Part shown: piece after piece, positions 42,460 to 51,158 of the stretch | Layout of the letters: each line of letters begins with the position of its first letter | How positions within the stretch are numbered: position 1 is the stretch's first letter | Assembly (NCBI GenBank): GCA_965250205.1 | Contig: CBDFNK010000011.1 | Span: 1-64,000 of the forward strand | DNA: 64,000 bases | Source: JAHZKN01 sp965250205 | GTDB lineage: Bacteria > Pseudomonadota > Alphaproteobacteria > Rhizobiales > Hyphomicrobiaceae | Direction: 5' to 3' | Made by a program: the position numbers and the translations under genes | The notes under the pieces: model-generated | Database searches by the model: none | Seen by the model: the letters and a program-made list of their open reading frames with translations, nothing else | What the model was told of the DNA's origin: nothing

Positions 42460-43692
42460 ATGACAAAAGCGAACGGTTTGCGCCGTGTCGTTGTGACCGG
42501 TCTTGGCGCAGTCACACCGATAGGTCTGGACACAGATGAAACCTGGTCAGCGATGAAAGCTGGCAAATGCGGCGTTGGTAAAATTGAAAATTTTGATCTT
42601 GAAGATCTCTATATTCATATTGCGGGCGAAGTGAAGGGTTTTGACCCAGTCAAACATGTTTCAAGTCGCCAAATTCAATATGGTGACCGCTACTCATGGT
42701 TTGCGGGGCGTGCGGCTAAAGAAGCTTGGACACAATCGGGACTTACAACACCGATAGCTGATCCTTACCGCGCTGCTTGCATAATTGGCTCCGGTGCAGG
42801 AGGCCATTCAACGATTGAGAAGGCCTATCGAGACCTCTTTATTAAAAAGAAAAAAGCTACGCATCCGCTGACTTTGCTGCGCATTATTGGCTCGTCTGCG
42901 TCAGCGCACGTTGGCATTGATTTGGGCATCAAAGGTCCAACTTTTGCCACCTGTTCAGCCTGCTCTACCGCCACCCATGCCATTGGTCTGGCCTATGACT
43001 ACATCCGTAACGGTCTTGTTGATGTCAGTGTCGCGGGTGCTTCAGAAGCGGTGTTGACCTACGGCTCAATGCGCTCCTGGCAGGCGATGCGTGTGCTGTC
43101 ACCAGAAGGCTGTTTCCCGTTTTCGAAAAAACGCAACGGCACGGCGCTGGCAGAAGGTGCTGGCATTTTGGTGTTGGAAGAATATGAGCACGCAAAAAAA
43201 CGTGGTGCGAAAATTCTGGCCGAGCTGGTTGGCTATGGCATGTCTTCGGACTCTAAAGACATGGTCAATCCAGACGCGGAAGGGCCGCGCTCTGCGATGC
43301 AGTTGGCGCTTGATGATGCCGGTCTGACGGCAAATAAAATCGATTATTTGAATGCCCACGGCACAGCCACGGCCCTGAACGATATCAATGAAACCAATGC
43401 CATTAAGATGGTCTATGGAGACCACGCCCAAAAACTTGCGATTTCATCGACCAAATCAATGACCGGTCACTTATTGGGTGCGTGCGGTGGGGTTGAAGCC
43501 GTCACCTGCATTAAGGCAGCGCAAGAGGGTTGGATCCCACCAACCATCAACCTTGAAGAACCCGATCCTAAGTGTGATCTCGACTACGTGCCAAACGAGG
43601 GCCGCAAGGCTGATATCAAATATACGATGTCGAATTCCTTTGCCTTTGGCGGACTTAATGCCGTGTTGGTATTTGGCCCACCGCCAGTTTAG
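42460..43692 (+). CDS. Beta-ketoacyl-ACP synthase, FabF/NodE-like
   Basis: 410 aa condensing enzyme. Cys nucleophile in TCSACSTATHAIGLAYDYI, catalytic His in LNAHGTATALND, second His in TKSMTGHLLGACGGVEAV, giving the Cys-His-His triad; NSFAFGGLNAVLVF at the end. Longer insertion GSGAGGHSTIEKAYRDLFIKKKK after residue 120. Paired with the specialised ACP rather than with fabD/fabG, so it may elongate a dedicated acyl chain, as NodE does, instead of bulk fatty acids; this pathway is inferred. Confidence 0.9.
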   Translation: MTKANGLRRVVVTGLGAVTPIGLDTDETWSAMKAGKCGVGKIENFDLEDLYIHIAGEVKGFDPVKHVSSRQIQYGDRYSWFAGRAAKEAWTQSGLTTPIADPYRAACIIGSGAGGHSTIEKAYRDLFIKKKKATHPLTLLRIIGSSASAHVGIDLGIKGPTFATCSACSTATHAIGLAYDYIRNGLVDVSVAGASEAVLTYGSMRSWQAMRVLSPEGCFPFSKKRNGTALAEGAGILVLEEYEHAKKRGAKILAELVGYGMSSDSKDMVNPDAEGPRSAMQLALDDAGLTANKIDYLNAHGTATALNDINETNAIKMVYGDHAQKLAISSTKSMTGHLLGACGGVEAVTCIKAAQEGWIPPTINLEEPDPKCDLDYVPNEGRKADIKYTMSNSFAFGGLNAVLVFGPPPV

Positions 43693-43843
43693 GCTGAATT
43701 ATAAGCCGCTTTTTGTATACCTTGCTTGAAGCGGACACATTGCTCCCGTTAGTGAAGGTGAGCGTGCCAAGACCTTATGAGTTGGCAGGCTCACCAGATA
43801 TGCGACAGCAGCAAAAGGTCGCGTTGCCTGACGAGGCCTGAAA

Positions 43844-44296
43844 ATGCCGACCAATCTCATCAAGCCGCTCAAAACTGGACCTGGCAAAGGTTCTGGGTCG
43901 GTTGGCCTTGGTCGCGTCGGCAAAAATAGTCGCCAAATTACTCTGGAAGCCGGCGGTGTTAGGCTGAAACTGGCCCTTTATGATCTTCCTACAGCGGCGC
44001 GGATTGCCCAAGCGGTCCCGCTTTTTGGCGTCGCAGAACCGTGGGGCGCGTGTCTCCATTTTAGACTTCCTATAGGCACGGGGCGCGAGCGCGGCGCGCG
44101 GCTGAATGCCCGCCTGGGTGAGGTTTATTATTGGATGGAAGAAGGCCGCGTGCTGATCCCCTTTGGTCCGACACCCATATCTCGCGACAATGAAATTCGT
44201 TTACCGCGGCCCTGCAACCCGTGGGCTGAAGTCGTTGGTGACGTGACGCTCTTGCGGGCTGTGGCACCGAGTGCCAAGGTGACGCTCAAGGCTTAG
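43844..44296 (+). CDS. Cyclophilin-like fold protein (TM1367/DUF369-like), copy A
   Basis: 150 aa: an Arg/Gly-rich N-terminal tail (residues 1-30, GPGKGSGSVGLGRVGKNSRQ), then VRLKLALYDLPTAARIAQAVPLFGVAEPWGACLHFRLP, GEVYYWMEEGRVLIPFGPTPISRDNEIRLPRPCNPWAEVVGDV. This matches the cyclophilin-like beta-barrel of TM1367. The typical catalytic Arg of true cyclophilins is not evident. About 30-40% similar by eye to the following gene. Confidence 0.65.
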   Translation: MPTNLIKPLKTGPGKGSGSVGLGRVGKNSRQITLEAGGVRLKLALYDLPTAARIAQAVPLFGVAEPWGACLHFRLPIGTGRERGARLNARLGEVYYWMEEGRVLIPFGPTPISRDNEIRLPRPCNPWAEVVGDVTLLRAVAPSAKVTLKA

Positions 44297-44344
44297 GTAA
44301 AAAAGGCCCGGGTAAACATAGCCTAGCGATTTGGGATCAGAAGC

Positions 44345-44731
44345 GTGCGGGAAGTTCTTTTCAGGGTTGGAGACGTGGAGATCAAGGCGCGCTTGGCGGA
44401 CACTCCAACGGCGAACAAAATTTGGAATGCCTTGCCTCTCTCTGCAACGGTGCAAACCTGGGGTGCGGAAATCTATTTCGACACCCCTGTTACGAGCGAG
44501 CGTGAACCAAATGCGCGTGACGTCGTCAAACCGGGCGAGATCGCATACTGGCCAGACGGCAACGCGATCGCCATCGGCTTTGGTCCAACGCCGATTTCAA
44601 AAAACGGCGAAATCCGATTGGCAAGCCCGTGCAATATCTGGGCTGAGACGATAGATGATGTACGCGTGCTGCTGAAAATTCACGCTGGTGAGAACATTGT
44701 CGTGGTTCCTGTACCCACTGCGGCACAATAA
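44345..44731 (+). CDS. Cyclophilin-like fold protein (TM1367/DUF369-like), copy B
   Basis: 128 aa from GTG 44345: VEIKARLADTPTANKIWNALPLSATVQTWGAEIYFDTPV, GEIAYWPDGNAIAIGFGPTPISKNGEIRLASPCNIWAETIDDV. The shared FGPTPIS(R/K)(D/N)xEIRL...PCN(P/I)WAE block shows common ancestry with the preceding gene (48 bp away) through tandem duplication. Function unknown. Confidence 0.68.
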   Translation: MREVLFRVGDVEIKARLADTPTANKIWNALPLSATVQTWGAEIYFDTPVTSEREPNARDVVKPGEIAYWPDGNAIAIGFGPTPISKNGEIRLASPCNIWAETIDDVRVLLKIHAGENIVVVPVPTAAQ

Positions 44732-44813
44732 GGACTTTTCCGACAGGTGACCCATGTGTCACCGCGCTCACGGCGGTCAATAAAATTCTCAACCCCTTGG
44801 CAAACACAACCCC

Positions 44814-45587
44814 ATGACACTGCCGATCTCGGTTTTCATCATCACCTACAACGAAGCGCGCCGCCTTGGACGCACGATCAAGGCTGCACAAAGGATTGCC
44901 AACCAAGTCGTAGTGGTTGACAGCGGATCGAGCGATGACACAGTCGACATTGCAAAAAGCCTGGGCGCTGATGTATTTTCCAATGACTGGCAGGGCTACG
45001 GTCAACAAAAACGCTTTGCAGAGGATCAATGCACAGGCGTTTGGTTGTTCAATCTTGATGCTGATGAGGTGGTCACAGAAAATCTGGCCCTAGAGCTTGA
45101 GGCGATATTCGCCACGCCGCCTGAAAAGCCGCTTGCCTTTAGGGTCAAAATTCACAACGTGTATCCTGGAGATGATAAACCCCGGTGGCTGGCCAATGAC
45201 TACAATGTCGTGCGGCTCTATCATCGCAATGCGGGCCGCTATCGTGATCACTCAACGTATGACCGTGTCGTTCTCAAAGAGGGCGTTGAAATACGCCAGC
45301 TCGCCAATCCCGTCCATCATTTCTCGATTGTCGATTGGCATCAGATGGTCGACAAGAGCAATCGATTTTCATCCCACCATTTGGAGAAGGCGGAGACGCG
45401 GAATGCGGTGGCGCTTAAGTTGCGATTGGTGATTGAATTTCCGTGGATATTTTTGAAAGAGTATATCGGCAAATTCCACATCACTGGCGGTTGGAAAGGG
45501 TTTGTGTTTTCCCTGAACGCCGCCTTTATGCGCACCCTGCGCCTTGCCAAAATGTTGGACGTGATTGAGAGCTCGAAGAGAAAGTGA
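44814..45587 (+). CDS. Family 2 glycosyltransferase (lipopolysaccharide-core type)
   Basis: 257 aa GT-A fold enzyme: ISVFIITYNEARRLGRTIKAAQ, QVVVVDSGSSDDTVDIAKSLGADVF, and the metal-binding LFNLDADEVV. C-terminal region (NRFSSHHLEKAETR, WIFLKEYIGKFHITGGWKGFVFS) resembles WaaE/KdtX-like core-sugar transferases. No transmembrane helix is certain, so probably membrane-associated. Acceptor and donor sugars unknown. Confidence 0.85.
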   Translation: MTLPISVFIITYNEARRLGRTIKAAQRIANQVVVVDSGSSDDTVDIAKSLGADVFSNDWQGYGQQKRFAEDQCTGVWLFNLDADEVVTENLALELEAIFATPPEKPLAFRVKIHNVYPGDDKPRWLANDYNVVRLYHRNAGRYRDHSTYDRVVLKEGVEIRQLANPVHHFSIVDWHQMVDKSNRFSSHHLEKAETRNAVALKLRLVIEFPWIFLKEYIGKFHITGGWKGFVFSLNAAFMRTLRLAKMLDVIESSKRK

Positions 45588-45897
45588 CGGGGTGTCGCGG
45601 CGATACCTGCCTGCCACACCGGCTGCATGATTAGATCAGCGAAGCAGACTGCAACGAAGTCGCCTTCAACAGCGCGTTGCAGGAGTTCCCGGCGTCGGGC
45701 TTTCAGTCGAACTTGGCGTAGGTGTTCCATGGCGATGCAAATCTGCGAACGCACAACTTGGTGTTGATGAATTGGATGAGTTGGTGACGGTAGGCGCGTT
45801 TGCAGTCAGGTGTAAAGGCCACGTTCCGTTGGGAAACCCCTGGAAAAAGCTTGATTGACCTTGTTGGAGGATCGAGCAAGCTATCTAGAATAGCGTC
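45588..45897. other. Intergenic region at the left edge of a scarred accessory patch
   Basis: 310 bp. On the minus strand a frame reads RRRELLQRAVEGDFVAV then ADLIMQPVWQAGIAAT, which looks somewhat protein-like but has no stop before running backwards into the glycosyltransferase. I cannot assign it; it may be a fragment of a lost gene. Confidence 0.3.
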
Positions 45898-46266
45898 ATG
45901 AATGGGCAAAGAACCAAGAAACAACATGTCGTACCCCGCTTCTATCTGGATAACTTCTCAGATGAAAATGGGATGATCTGGACATACACAGCAGGTTCTG
46001 GAAAAGCATGGAGCGCTTCTCCCGAAAATACGGGTGTGGAAAGCAACGTTTACTCCGTAAAAGAAGAAGATGGAGAATATAATGACGAGCTAGAGCACTG
46101 GCTCGCGAGTGTCGAAGACCATGCTTCCAAGGTTTATCACAAACTACTTAAAGGTAGCATCGGAGATGATGACAAACGTATTTTGTCTTTGTTTTTTGCC
46201 TGCCACATCATTCTCAGAACCCAAGGGCAGGCAGCCTGCCGTGTGGCATTGGTTTGCATTGGATGA
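45898..46266 (+). pseudogene. DUF4238-like gene, 3'-truncated
   Basis: MNGQRTKKQHVVPRFYLDNFSDENGMIWTY is the characteristic N-terminus of DUF4238 proteins (about 300 aa), and the match continues to around residue 100 (ILSLFFACHIILRTQ). Then the sequence switches, near 46205-46225, to that of a different gene, leaving a random 12-residue end. It is therefore a fragment of at most one-third. Weak ribosome-binding site. Confidence 0.7.
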
Positions 46267-46570
46267 TGACCGCACACCGTTTGCTTTTGCGGGCCTGTGG
46301 CGCTCATTCAAGGGCAAGCTCAAAGCAGACGGGGACACGGTTGAGCTGACCATGTATTCGTTTCTCACAACCACACCCAACAATATTGTGAAGCCCATAC
46401 ACCCGACGCGCATGCCGGTGCTGTTGGTGGGTGACGATGCTCATGACACTTGGATGAACGGCACGGCTGATGAGGCTATGGCGCTGGCCAAGCCTTACAC
46501 TGATGATGGTATGAAGGTCGTGGCAAAGGGTGAGAAGCGTGATGTTGAAGTCTCACCAACAAGACAATAA
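46207..46570 (+). pseudogene. SRAP (SOS response-associated peptidase/HMCES-like) gene, 5'-truncated
   Basis: The frame PKGRQPAVWHWFALDDDRTPFAFAGLWRSFKGKL continues with FLTTTPNNIVKPIHPTRMPVLL and DTWMNGTADEAMALAKP, the C-terminal half of YedK/HMCES SRAP domains. The catalytic N-terminus (Met-Cys-Gly) is missing. In frame +2 relative to the DUF4238 fragment, and the two meet at about 46205-46225. Confidence 0.72.
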
Positions 46571-46627
46571 GCTACGACAACTTTATCATCTATTTTCTAA
46601 CCAGATTTTGAAAGCTGTAAAAGTGTC

Positions 46628-47587
46628 ATGTGCGAGTATGAAGAGGAACAACCCGTAACTGAGCGTGAATGGTCTATTGCTAGGTCAAAGATCGTTAAAA
46701 GGCAGCTTCACATAACTGAGACTTTGGACCCTCAGGACCAAGTTAGACTGATTGAATATTCGTTACGTCGGCGTCTTCTAGATGACATTACAACAGCAGC
46801 GATGAACTACGCGCTGCAAGCAGGTATGGACTTTGAGACGTTTGAATATGAACTTATTGAAAGCGCGGTGGGGATTGTTAATGACCTTCAATGTGCGCTT
46901 GTCAAAGGCGAATTAGGGGGGGCAGTCTGGCATCCCAAAAATTGGAATTTTTGGTCACATGATGAGCGTGCTGGCTTGAAAGCCATAAAAGAACACAAAC
47001 CATACATGGACCGGGAGGCGTTAGAGCAAATTGCTACAGACTATTTAGAGTTGCCATACAGGGCCCCAATGGTCGAGAGGCTGTTGGTTGATGCGTTGAT
47101 AGCTTTGGAGCTTTATGCATTTGGTGACGAAATGGTGCGGAGGCCAGATAGCGCAATCGAAAGAACGTTCTCGCGCTCACCGATGCACCAACGCCATGTT
47201 CTCATTTCCACATTCTTTGAAATAATCTTTTTGGCGGCGGTGTTTCTGTTGCCCGCATGGTTTGTGGGCACGCAACTCACTGGTGTCACGTCAGCCACGG
47301 TGGTCAATTGGGTCGTCGGTATTTTGGTTGCGCTATTTCTACTTGTTGCCGCATTCAATTTGTTGTTGTTGCCATTCAGATGGTGGCATCAAATTAAAGG
47401 CCGTCGCAATGTGAAGGCGCTGATAAAAGCAATGATTGATACTTATTCTGAGATGGGTTCGACTGGGGCGATGAGCACAAAACGCGTTCGTGAGGCTGTC
47501 ACTAAGGCTGCTGATATAGGCGTAATCTGGCCAGGGCCATTGTACGCGTTGTTGGATGATAACATCTCACGGATTGGCCGGGTTTAG
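46628..47587 (+). CDS. Orphan protein with two membrane helices
   Basis: 319 aa. A charged, helix-rich cytoplasmic half (residues 1-190) is followed by two hydrophobic segments (FFEIIFLAAVFLLPAWFVG; VVNWVVGILVALFLLVAAFNLLLLPF) and a basic C-terminal helix region. No family recognised. Codon use and composition differ from neighbours, and it sits in the scarred patch, so it may be horizontally acquired. Confidence 0.6.
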   Translation: MCEYEEEQPVTEREWSIARSKIVKRQLHITETLDPQDQVRLIEYSLRRRLLDDITTAAMNYALQAGMDFETFEYELIESAVGIVNDLQCALVKGELGGAVWHPKNWNFWSHDERAGLKAIKEHKPYMDREALEQIATDYLELPYRAPMVERLLVDALIALELYAFGDEMVRRPDSAIERTFSRSPMHQRHVLISTFFEIIFLAAVFLLPAWFVGTQLTGVTSATVVNWVVGILVALFLLVAAFNLLLLPFRWWHQIKGRRNVKALIKAMIDTYSEMGSTGAMSTKRVREAVTKAADIGVIWPGPLYALLDDNISRIGRV

Positions 47588-47639
47588 TCTTACGCTTTCG
47601 AAATAGCTCAATCCGTTTTCCTATGGTTCTGTGTCCAAT

Positions 47640-48065
47640 TCATTGAGTGACCCCGCGCCACAGGCTCTTTCTCAAAATCTTACTGTTTGTCGTGATGGTT
47701 CTTTGCCGATTGTCGTGCCTTATAGGCCAGTCGATCATATTTCTTATCACCAAGCACAAACAAGATAGAGCCCAGGCTGACACTAATGCTCCAGTACATC
47801 TGATTGGCAATTCGATACCGAGCAAATACTTCAAGACAAAATATTGAACGATGAGCATCAACAAGAAGGCCGAGAGAGCACCAACAAAGACACCTATACA
47901 GCACTCAATATAGCCTGACCGGGTAAGCTGCCCGTCGTGATGCTTTAGCATAGCGAATGCCGCCCCCAGCAGTGCGACCGGCAGCACAAACCCAATTACA
48001 AAATCCAAATTAGTGAAGATGCCAACCCAGTCTGTCGGCATCCCATCCATATCTTGATCAAACAT
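47640..48065 (-). CDS. Small multipass membrane protein, unknown
   Basis: 141 aa with four hydrophobic stretches (DFVIGFVLPVALLGAAFAML; YIECCIGVFVGALSAFLLMLIVQYFVLKYLLG; CTGALVSAWALSCLCLVI) and a basic tail. No family match recognised. Convergent with the preceding gene (52 bp). Could be an accessory or toxin/immunity-type small membrane protein, but there is no direct evidence. Confidence 0.5.
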   Translation of the reverse strand: MFDQDMDGMPTDWVGIFTNLDFVIGFVLPVALLGAAFAMLKHHDGQLTRSGYIECCIGVFVGALSAFLLMLIVQYFVLKYLLGIELPIRCTGALVSAWALSCLCLVIRNMIDWPIRHDNRQRTITTNSKILRKSLWRGVTQ

Positions 48066-48101
48066 CTACGTTGGCTCACCAAAGAATTGGTGTTGCAAAC
48101 T

Positions 48102-48130
48102 ACCAGACGGTTAGAAACCGTCGGCTCTAA
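48102..48130 (-). pseudogene. tRNA fragment (anticodon arm with UCU anticodon)
   Basis: On the minus strand GACGG-TTTCTAA-CCGTC forms a perfect 5-bp stem with a seven-base anticodon loop (anticodon UCU, Arg), preceded by TAGAGC of a D arm. The flanking arms do not fold. It shares 12-base and 9-base blocks with the intact tRNA 130 bp away, and may be a decayed relative. Confidence 0.5.
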
Positions 48131-48231
48131 ATCACATCTGTTTTTTTAAACTTTGAACACCCATAGAACCACCCAAACACAATTCTAAAAAAGAGTGATG
48201 CGCAACTTAACTTGCAAGTCCTTGAAAAGGT

Positions 48232-48307
48232 TGGTGGGCCCGGGAGGACTCGAACCTCCAACCAGACGGTTATGAGCCGCCGGCTCTAACCATTGAGCTA
48301 CGGGCCC
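48232..48307 (-). tRNA. tRNA with CAU anticodon, probably tRNA-Ile2 (or elongator tRNA-Met)
   Basis: Acceptor GGGCCCG pairs with CGGGCCC, D arm GCTC/GAGC, anticodon stem GGC..GCC with loop CTCATAA (CAT), T arm GGAGG/CCTCC, and an encoded CCA end. The GGGCCCG acceptor and overall pattern resemble tRNA-Ile2 (lysidine-modified) more than elongator Met, but sequence alone does not settle it. A lone tRNA at the edge of an accessory patch. Confidence 0.93.
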
Positions 48308-48435
48308 TTGCGCCATTGGTTTGAGGGCGGCGCACTCTATCGCAAAGGCCATGGTAATCAAGCTAGAATAGGCCGCGCCCTTTTTGGGCCCGAAATGAAC
48401 GGCATTGACGGTGACACACATTTGGAGGTTCTAAG

Positions 48436-49173
48436 ATGACACATGCGCAACGAACGATCCCTAGCCCGCAGGCTTGGCTGATATGTGCAACCCTTGCTGT
48501 CGGACTGTCCGTCTTGGCAGCGCCCAAAGCTTGGGCTGAGGAGAAAACAATGTCACGCACCATTACGGTTTCTGCATCGGGTCGGGTTTCAGCAGAGCCT
48601 GACATTGTGCGTCTACAAGCCGGTTTGACCACGGAAGCAACGACAGCGCGCAAAGCTTTGACAGACAACAATCGGGTGATGCGGGAATTGATCCAGGAAT
48701 TGGAGCGTGAAGGCATTGCTGAAGAGGATGTGCAAACATCAAACTTTAATGTTTCGCCACGCTATACGCGTCCAGAACGCGGTGGTAGGGCCCGCATCAA
48801 TGGTTATCAGGTGTCAAATCAAGTCAGTGTCACTGTGCGTGAGATTGAACGCGCGGGCGATATTCTTGACACGCTTGTGCGCCTTGGCGCTAATCAGATG
48901 TCGGGCATGGCATTCGAAGTTAGTGATGCTGATCGCCTGAAGGACCGCGCGCGTGAGAAAGCCATGAAAGCCGCGCGCCGCCGTGCAGAACTGTTGGCCA
49001 GCGCTGCCGGTGCTGAAGTTGGTAAAGTCATTTCGATTGCGGAAGATGCGCCGATGCATGGGCCGCGCCCGGTTGCGATGCGTCGGGCGGCCATGAAAGA
49101 AAGCTCGGTGCCAATTGCAGCCGGATCGCAAGAGCTGGAAGCCCGCGTGGCGGTGACGTGGCAGTTGAAATGA
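48436..49173 (+). CDS. SIMPL domain-containing (DUF541) periplasmic protein
   Basis: 245 aa. Signal peptide (AWLICATLAVGLSVLAAPKAWAE) and a DUF541/SIMPL domain: ITVSASGRVSAEPDIVRLQAGLTTEATTARKAL, GIAEEDVQTSNFNVSPRYT, and DRAREKAMKAARRRAELLASAAGAEVGKVISI. Family members are periplasmic or surface proteins of varied role. GGAGG lies 9 bases before ATG. Transcribed away from the tRNA gene. Confidence 0.88.
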   Translation: MTHAQRTIPSPQAWLICATLAVGLSVLAAPKAWAEEKTMSRTITVSASGRVSAEPDIVRLQAGLTTEATTARKALTDNNRVMRELIQELEREGIAEEDVQTSNFNVSPRYTRPERGGRARINGYQVSNQVSVTVREIERAGDILDTLVRLGANQMSGMAFEVSDADRLKDRAREKAMKAARRRAELLASAAGAEVGKVISIAEDAPMHGPRPVAMRRAAMKESSVPIAAGSQELEARVAVTWQLK

Positions 49174-49298
49174 CCAATAGCCGCGTTGCCAGCTGTTTAA
49201 GCACCACCGTTGGGTAAAAATTTACCATACAACTTAACTCAAAGTTAGGTCGCTTACGGATAAAAGATACCCGTTTTGTTTGTGAGGAAGGTCTGGTG

Positions 49299-51137
49299 AT
49301 GCAGCAAAAAACCAAGTTATATAGTATTGTCTCGTGTCAACGCGGTAACGTGGCAGTCCTGTTTGCATTGCTCCTCATTCCTTTGTGTGCGGTTGGCGCG
49401 CTGGCCATTGATTATGGACGCGCTATCTCTGTGCGCTCTCAATTGCAGCATGCTGCCGACGCGGCGGCATTGTCTGCGCTTACAAGTTCAGGACCCAACG
49501 AAAAAAGCAAAGGCAAAGGCAAAGGTAAAGGCAAAAAAAATAACAACGCTCTCAAAGAGCGTGCGCAAGCCTTTTTCGACTCCAATAAAAACCGGCTTTA
49601 TAATGTCAAAATTTCAAAGGTGACTAAGACACCGACAGATGACGGCGTCATCGTCAATGTCGAAGCCAGCCTTCCCACTACTCTTGCAGCGGTCATTGGG
49701 ATCAATGAGATTAAACTCGATGTGACGTCAGAAGCCAAAGCCTCGACGTCTGATATTGAAATTGCATTGGTGCTCGATAACACCGGGTCAATGCGCAATG
49801 TCATGGGTGACTTGCGCACCGCTGCAAAAGATCTCGTCAATGTTGTGTTTGATAATTCTGGCCCGTCATCTGGTTTAAAAGTTGCGATTGTTCCTTATGC
49901 TGCGACGGTGAATATCGGAAATGGTGCCACCCAAATGAACTGGATGGACATTGCAGGCTTAGCCCGCCACCATGCGCTTTCGCTTGAGTGGCGTCGTATT
50001 GGGTATGAGCCTGGGTGCACGACGCCTGGTGGTGCTCCACCAAACCCCAATCCAGGCAAGGGACGCCGTGGCTCGGTGTTTGAGCTCCTGCCCCAATTTG
50101 CTCACGGCCTCATCCAACTGTTTGGCATTCCTTCAGCCAAAGCGGCGGTGGCAGGTGATGTGCCCGCTCCGTTCACCCTTGACGGGTCGTGCCATGTAGG
50201 CAACCCCAGCAAGATCAATCACTTTGATCTGTTTGATCAGATTCCAAACACGTCATGGAAGGGCTGCGTTATGGCGCGCGCTGAGCCCTATGACGTAACC
50301 GATACGGTGCCGTCACCAGGCGATCCAGATACGTTGTTTGTGCCTTGGTTCTGGCCTGATGAAATTGATAATTCTGCACTGGCGGCGAACGGGAATACTT
50401 GGACCACGGTCAACGACTACTTGCCTGACCGTTTGGATTTGCGCGATGCGTTTCCCGATGCCAACGGCAATGTGCCGGGCAAATTTACAGACCCATGGAT
50501 CGGCTTTGGCATGCACACTATTCTGAAATATAATGGCACTGCCGCGAGGATTGATGAAACAGGACCTGACACACTGGGACCAAACAAGGGTTGTTCCGAT
50601 GAAATTCAACCTCTAACCGCCGACAAGAAAGCGGTAATTGATACCATTGATGGCCTATCCCATTGGGATTCTGGCGGCACCAACATTGCCGTAGGCATGG
50701 CCTGGGGCTGGCGCGTCTTGTCTCCACAAGAGCCTTTTTCCGAGGGCGTTGCCTATGGCGATACCCGTAAGGTGATTGTGTTGATGACCGATGGGCAGAA
50801 TAATATCAATTGGGCCCCCGAATTGCTGAACTTGTCAGAGTTTTCCGCCTACGGCTACTTGCATGAATGGAACCAAACACTCATCAAACCGACTACATAT
50901 GAGGGGTTTAAAGAGCACGCGGATAAGCGTTTGGGCCTGATCTGTGCCAATGCCAAGGCTGAAGACATAACCGTTTACACCATTTCATTTAACGTTTCTG
51001 ACCAGTCGACGTTGGACCTCATGTCGGCCTGCGCTACACAGAAAACATATGCCTATACTGCAAATACGTCCGAGGATTTGGTTGCATCGTTCCAGGATAT
51101 TGCGTCGAGTTTGTCAGAATTGCGGTTGGCACAATAG
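49299..51137 (+). CDS. Tad-like pilus/secretion protein with von Willebrand A domain
   Basis: 612 aa from ATG 49299 (GAGGAAGG upstream), one codon inside the GTG frame. N-terminal TadG-like segment CQRGNVAVLFALLLIPLCAVGALAIDYGRAISVRSQLQHAADAAALSAL anchors it; VWA domain begins IEIALVLDNTGSMRNV with MIDAS residues and has LMTDGQNN later. Between them is a Lys/Gly-rich repeat (SKGKGKGKGKKNNN). Such proteins occur in Flp/Tad pilus loci, but no other tad gene is near, so its role is open. Confidence 0.78.
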   Translation: MQQKTKLYSIVSCQRGNVAVLFALLLIPLCAVGALAIDYGRAISVRSQLQHAADAAALSALTSSGPNEKSKGKGKGKGKKNNNALKERAQAFFDSNKNRLYNVKISKVTKTPTDDGVIVNVEASLPTTLAAVIGINEIKLDVTSEAKASTSDIEIALVLDNTGSMRNVMGDLRTAAKDLVNVVFDNSGPSSGLKVAIVPYAATVNIGNGATQMNWMDIAGLARHHALSLEWRRIGYEPGCTTPGGAPPNPNPGKGRRGSVFELLPQFAHGLIQLFGIPSAKAAVAGDVPAPFTLDGSCHVGNPSKINHFDLFDQIPNTSWKGCVMARAEPYDVTDTVPSPGDPDTLFVPWFWPDEIDNSALAANGNTWTTVNDYLPDRLDLRDAFPDANGNVPGKFTDPWIGFGMHTILKYNGTAARIDETGPDTLGPNKGCSDEIQPLTADKKAVIDTIDGLSHWDSGGTNIAVGMAWGWRVLSPQEPFSEGVAYGDTRKVIVLMTDGQNNINWAPELLNLSEFSAYGYLHEWNQTLIKPTTYEGFKEHADKRLGLICANAKAEDITVYTISFNVSDQSTLDLMSACATQKTYAYTANTSEDLVASFQDIASSLSELRLAQ

Positions 51138-51158
51138 GCGCGTTTCGCGGCACGACAC

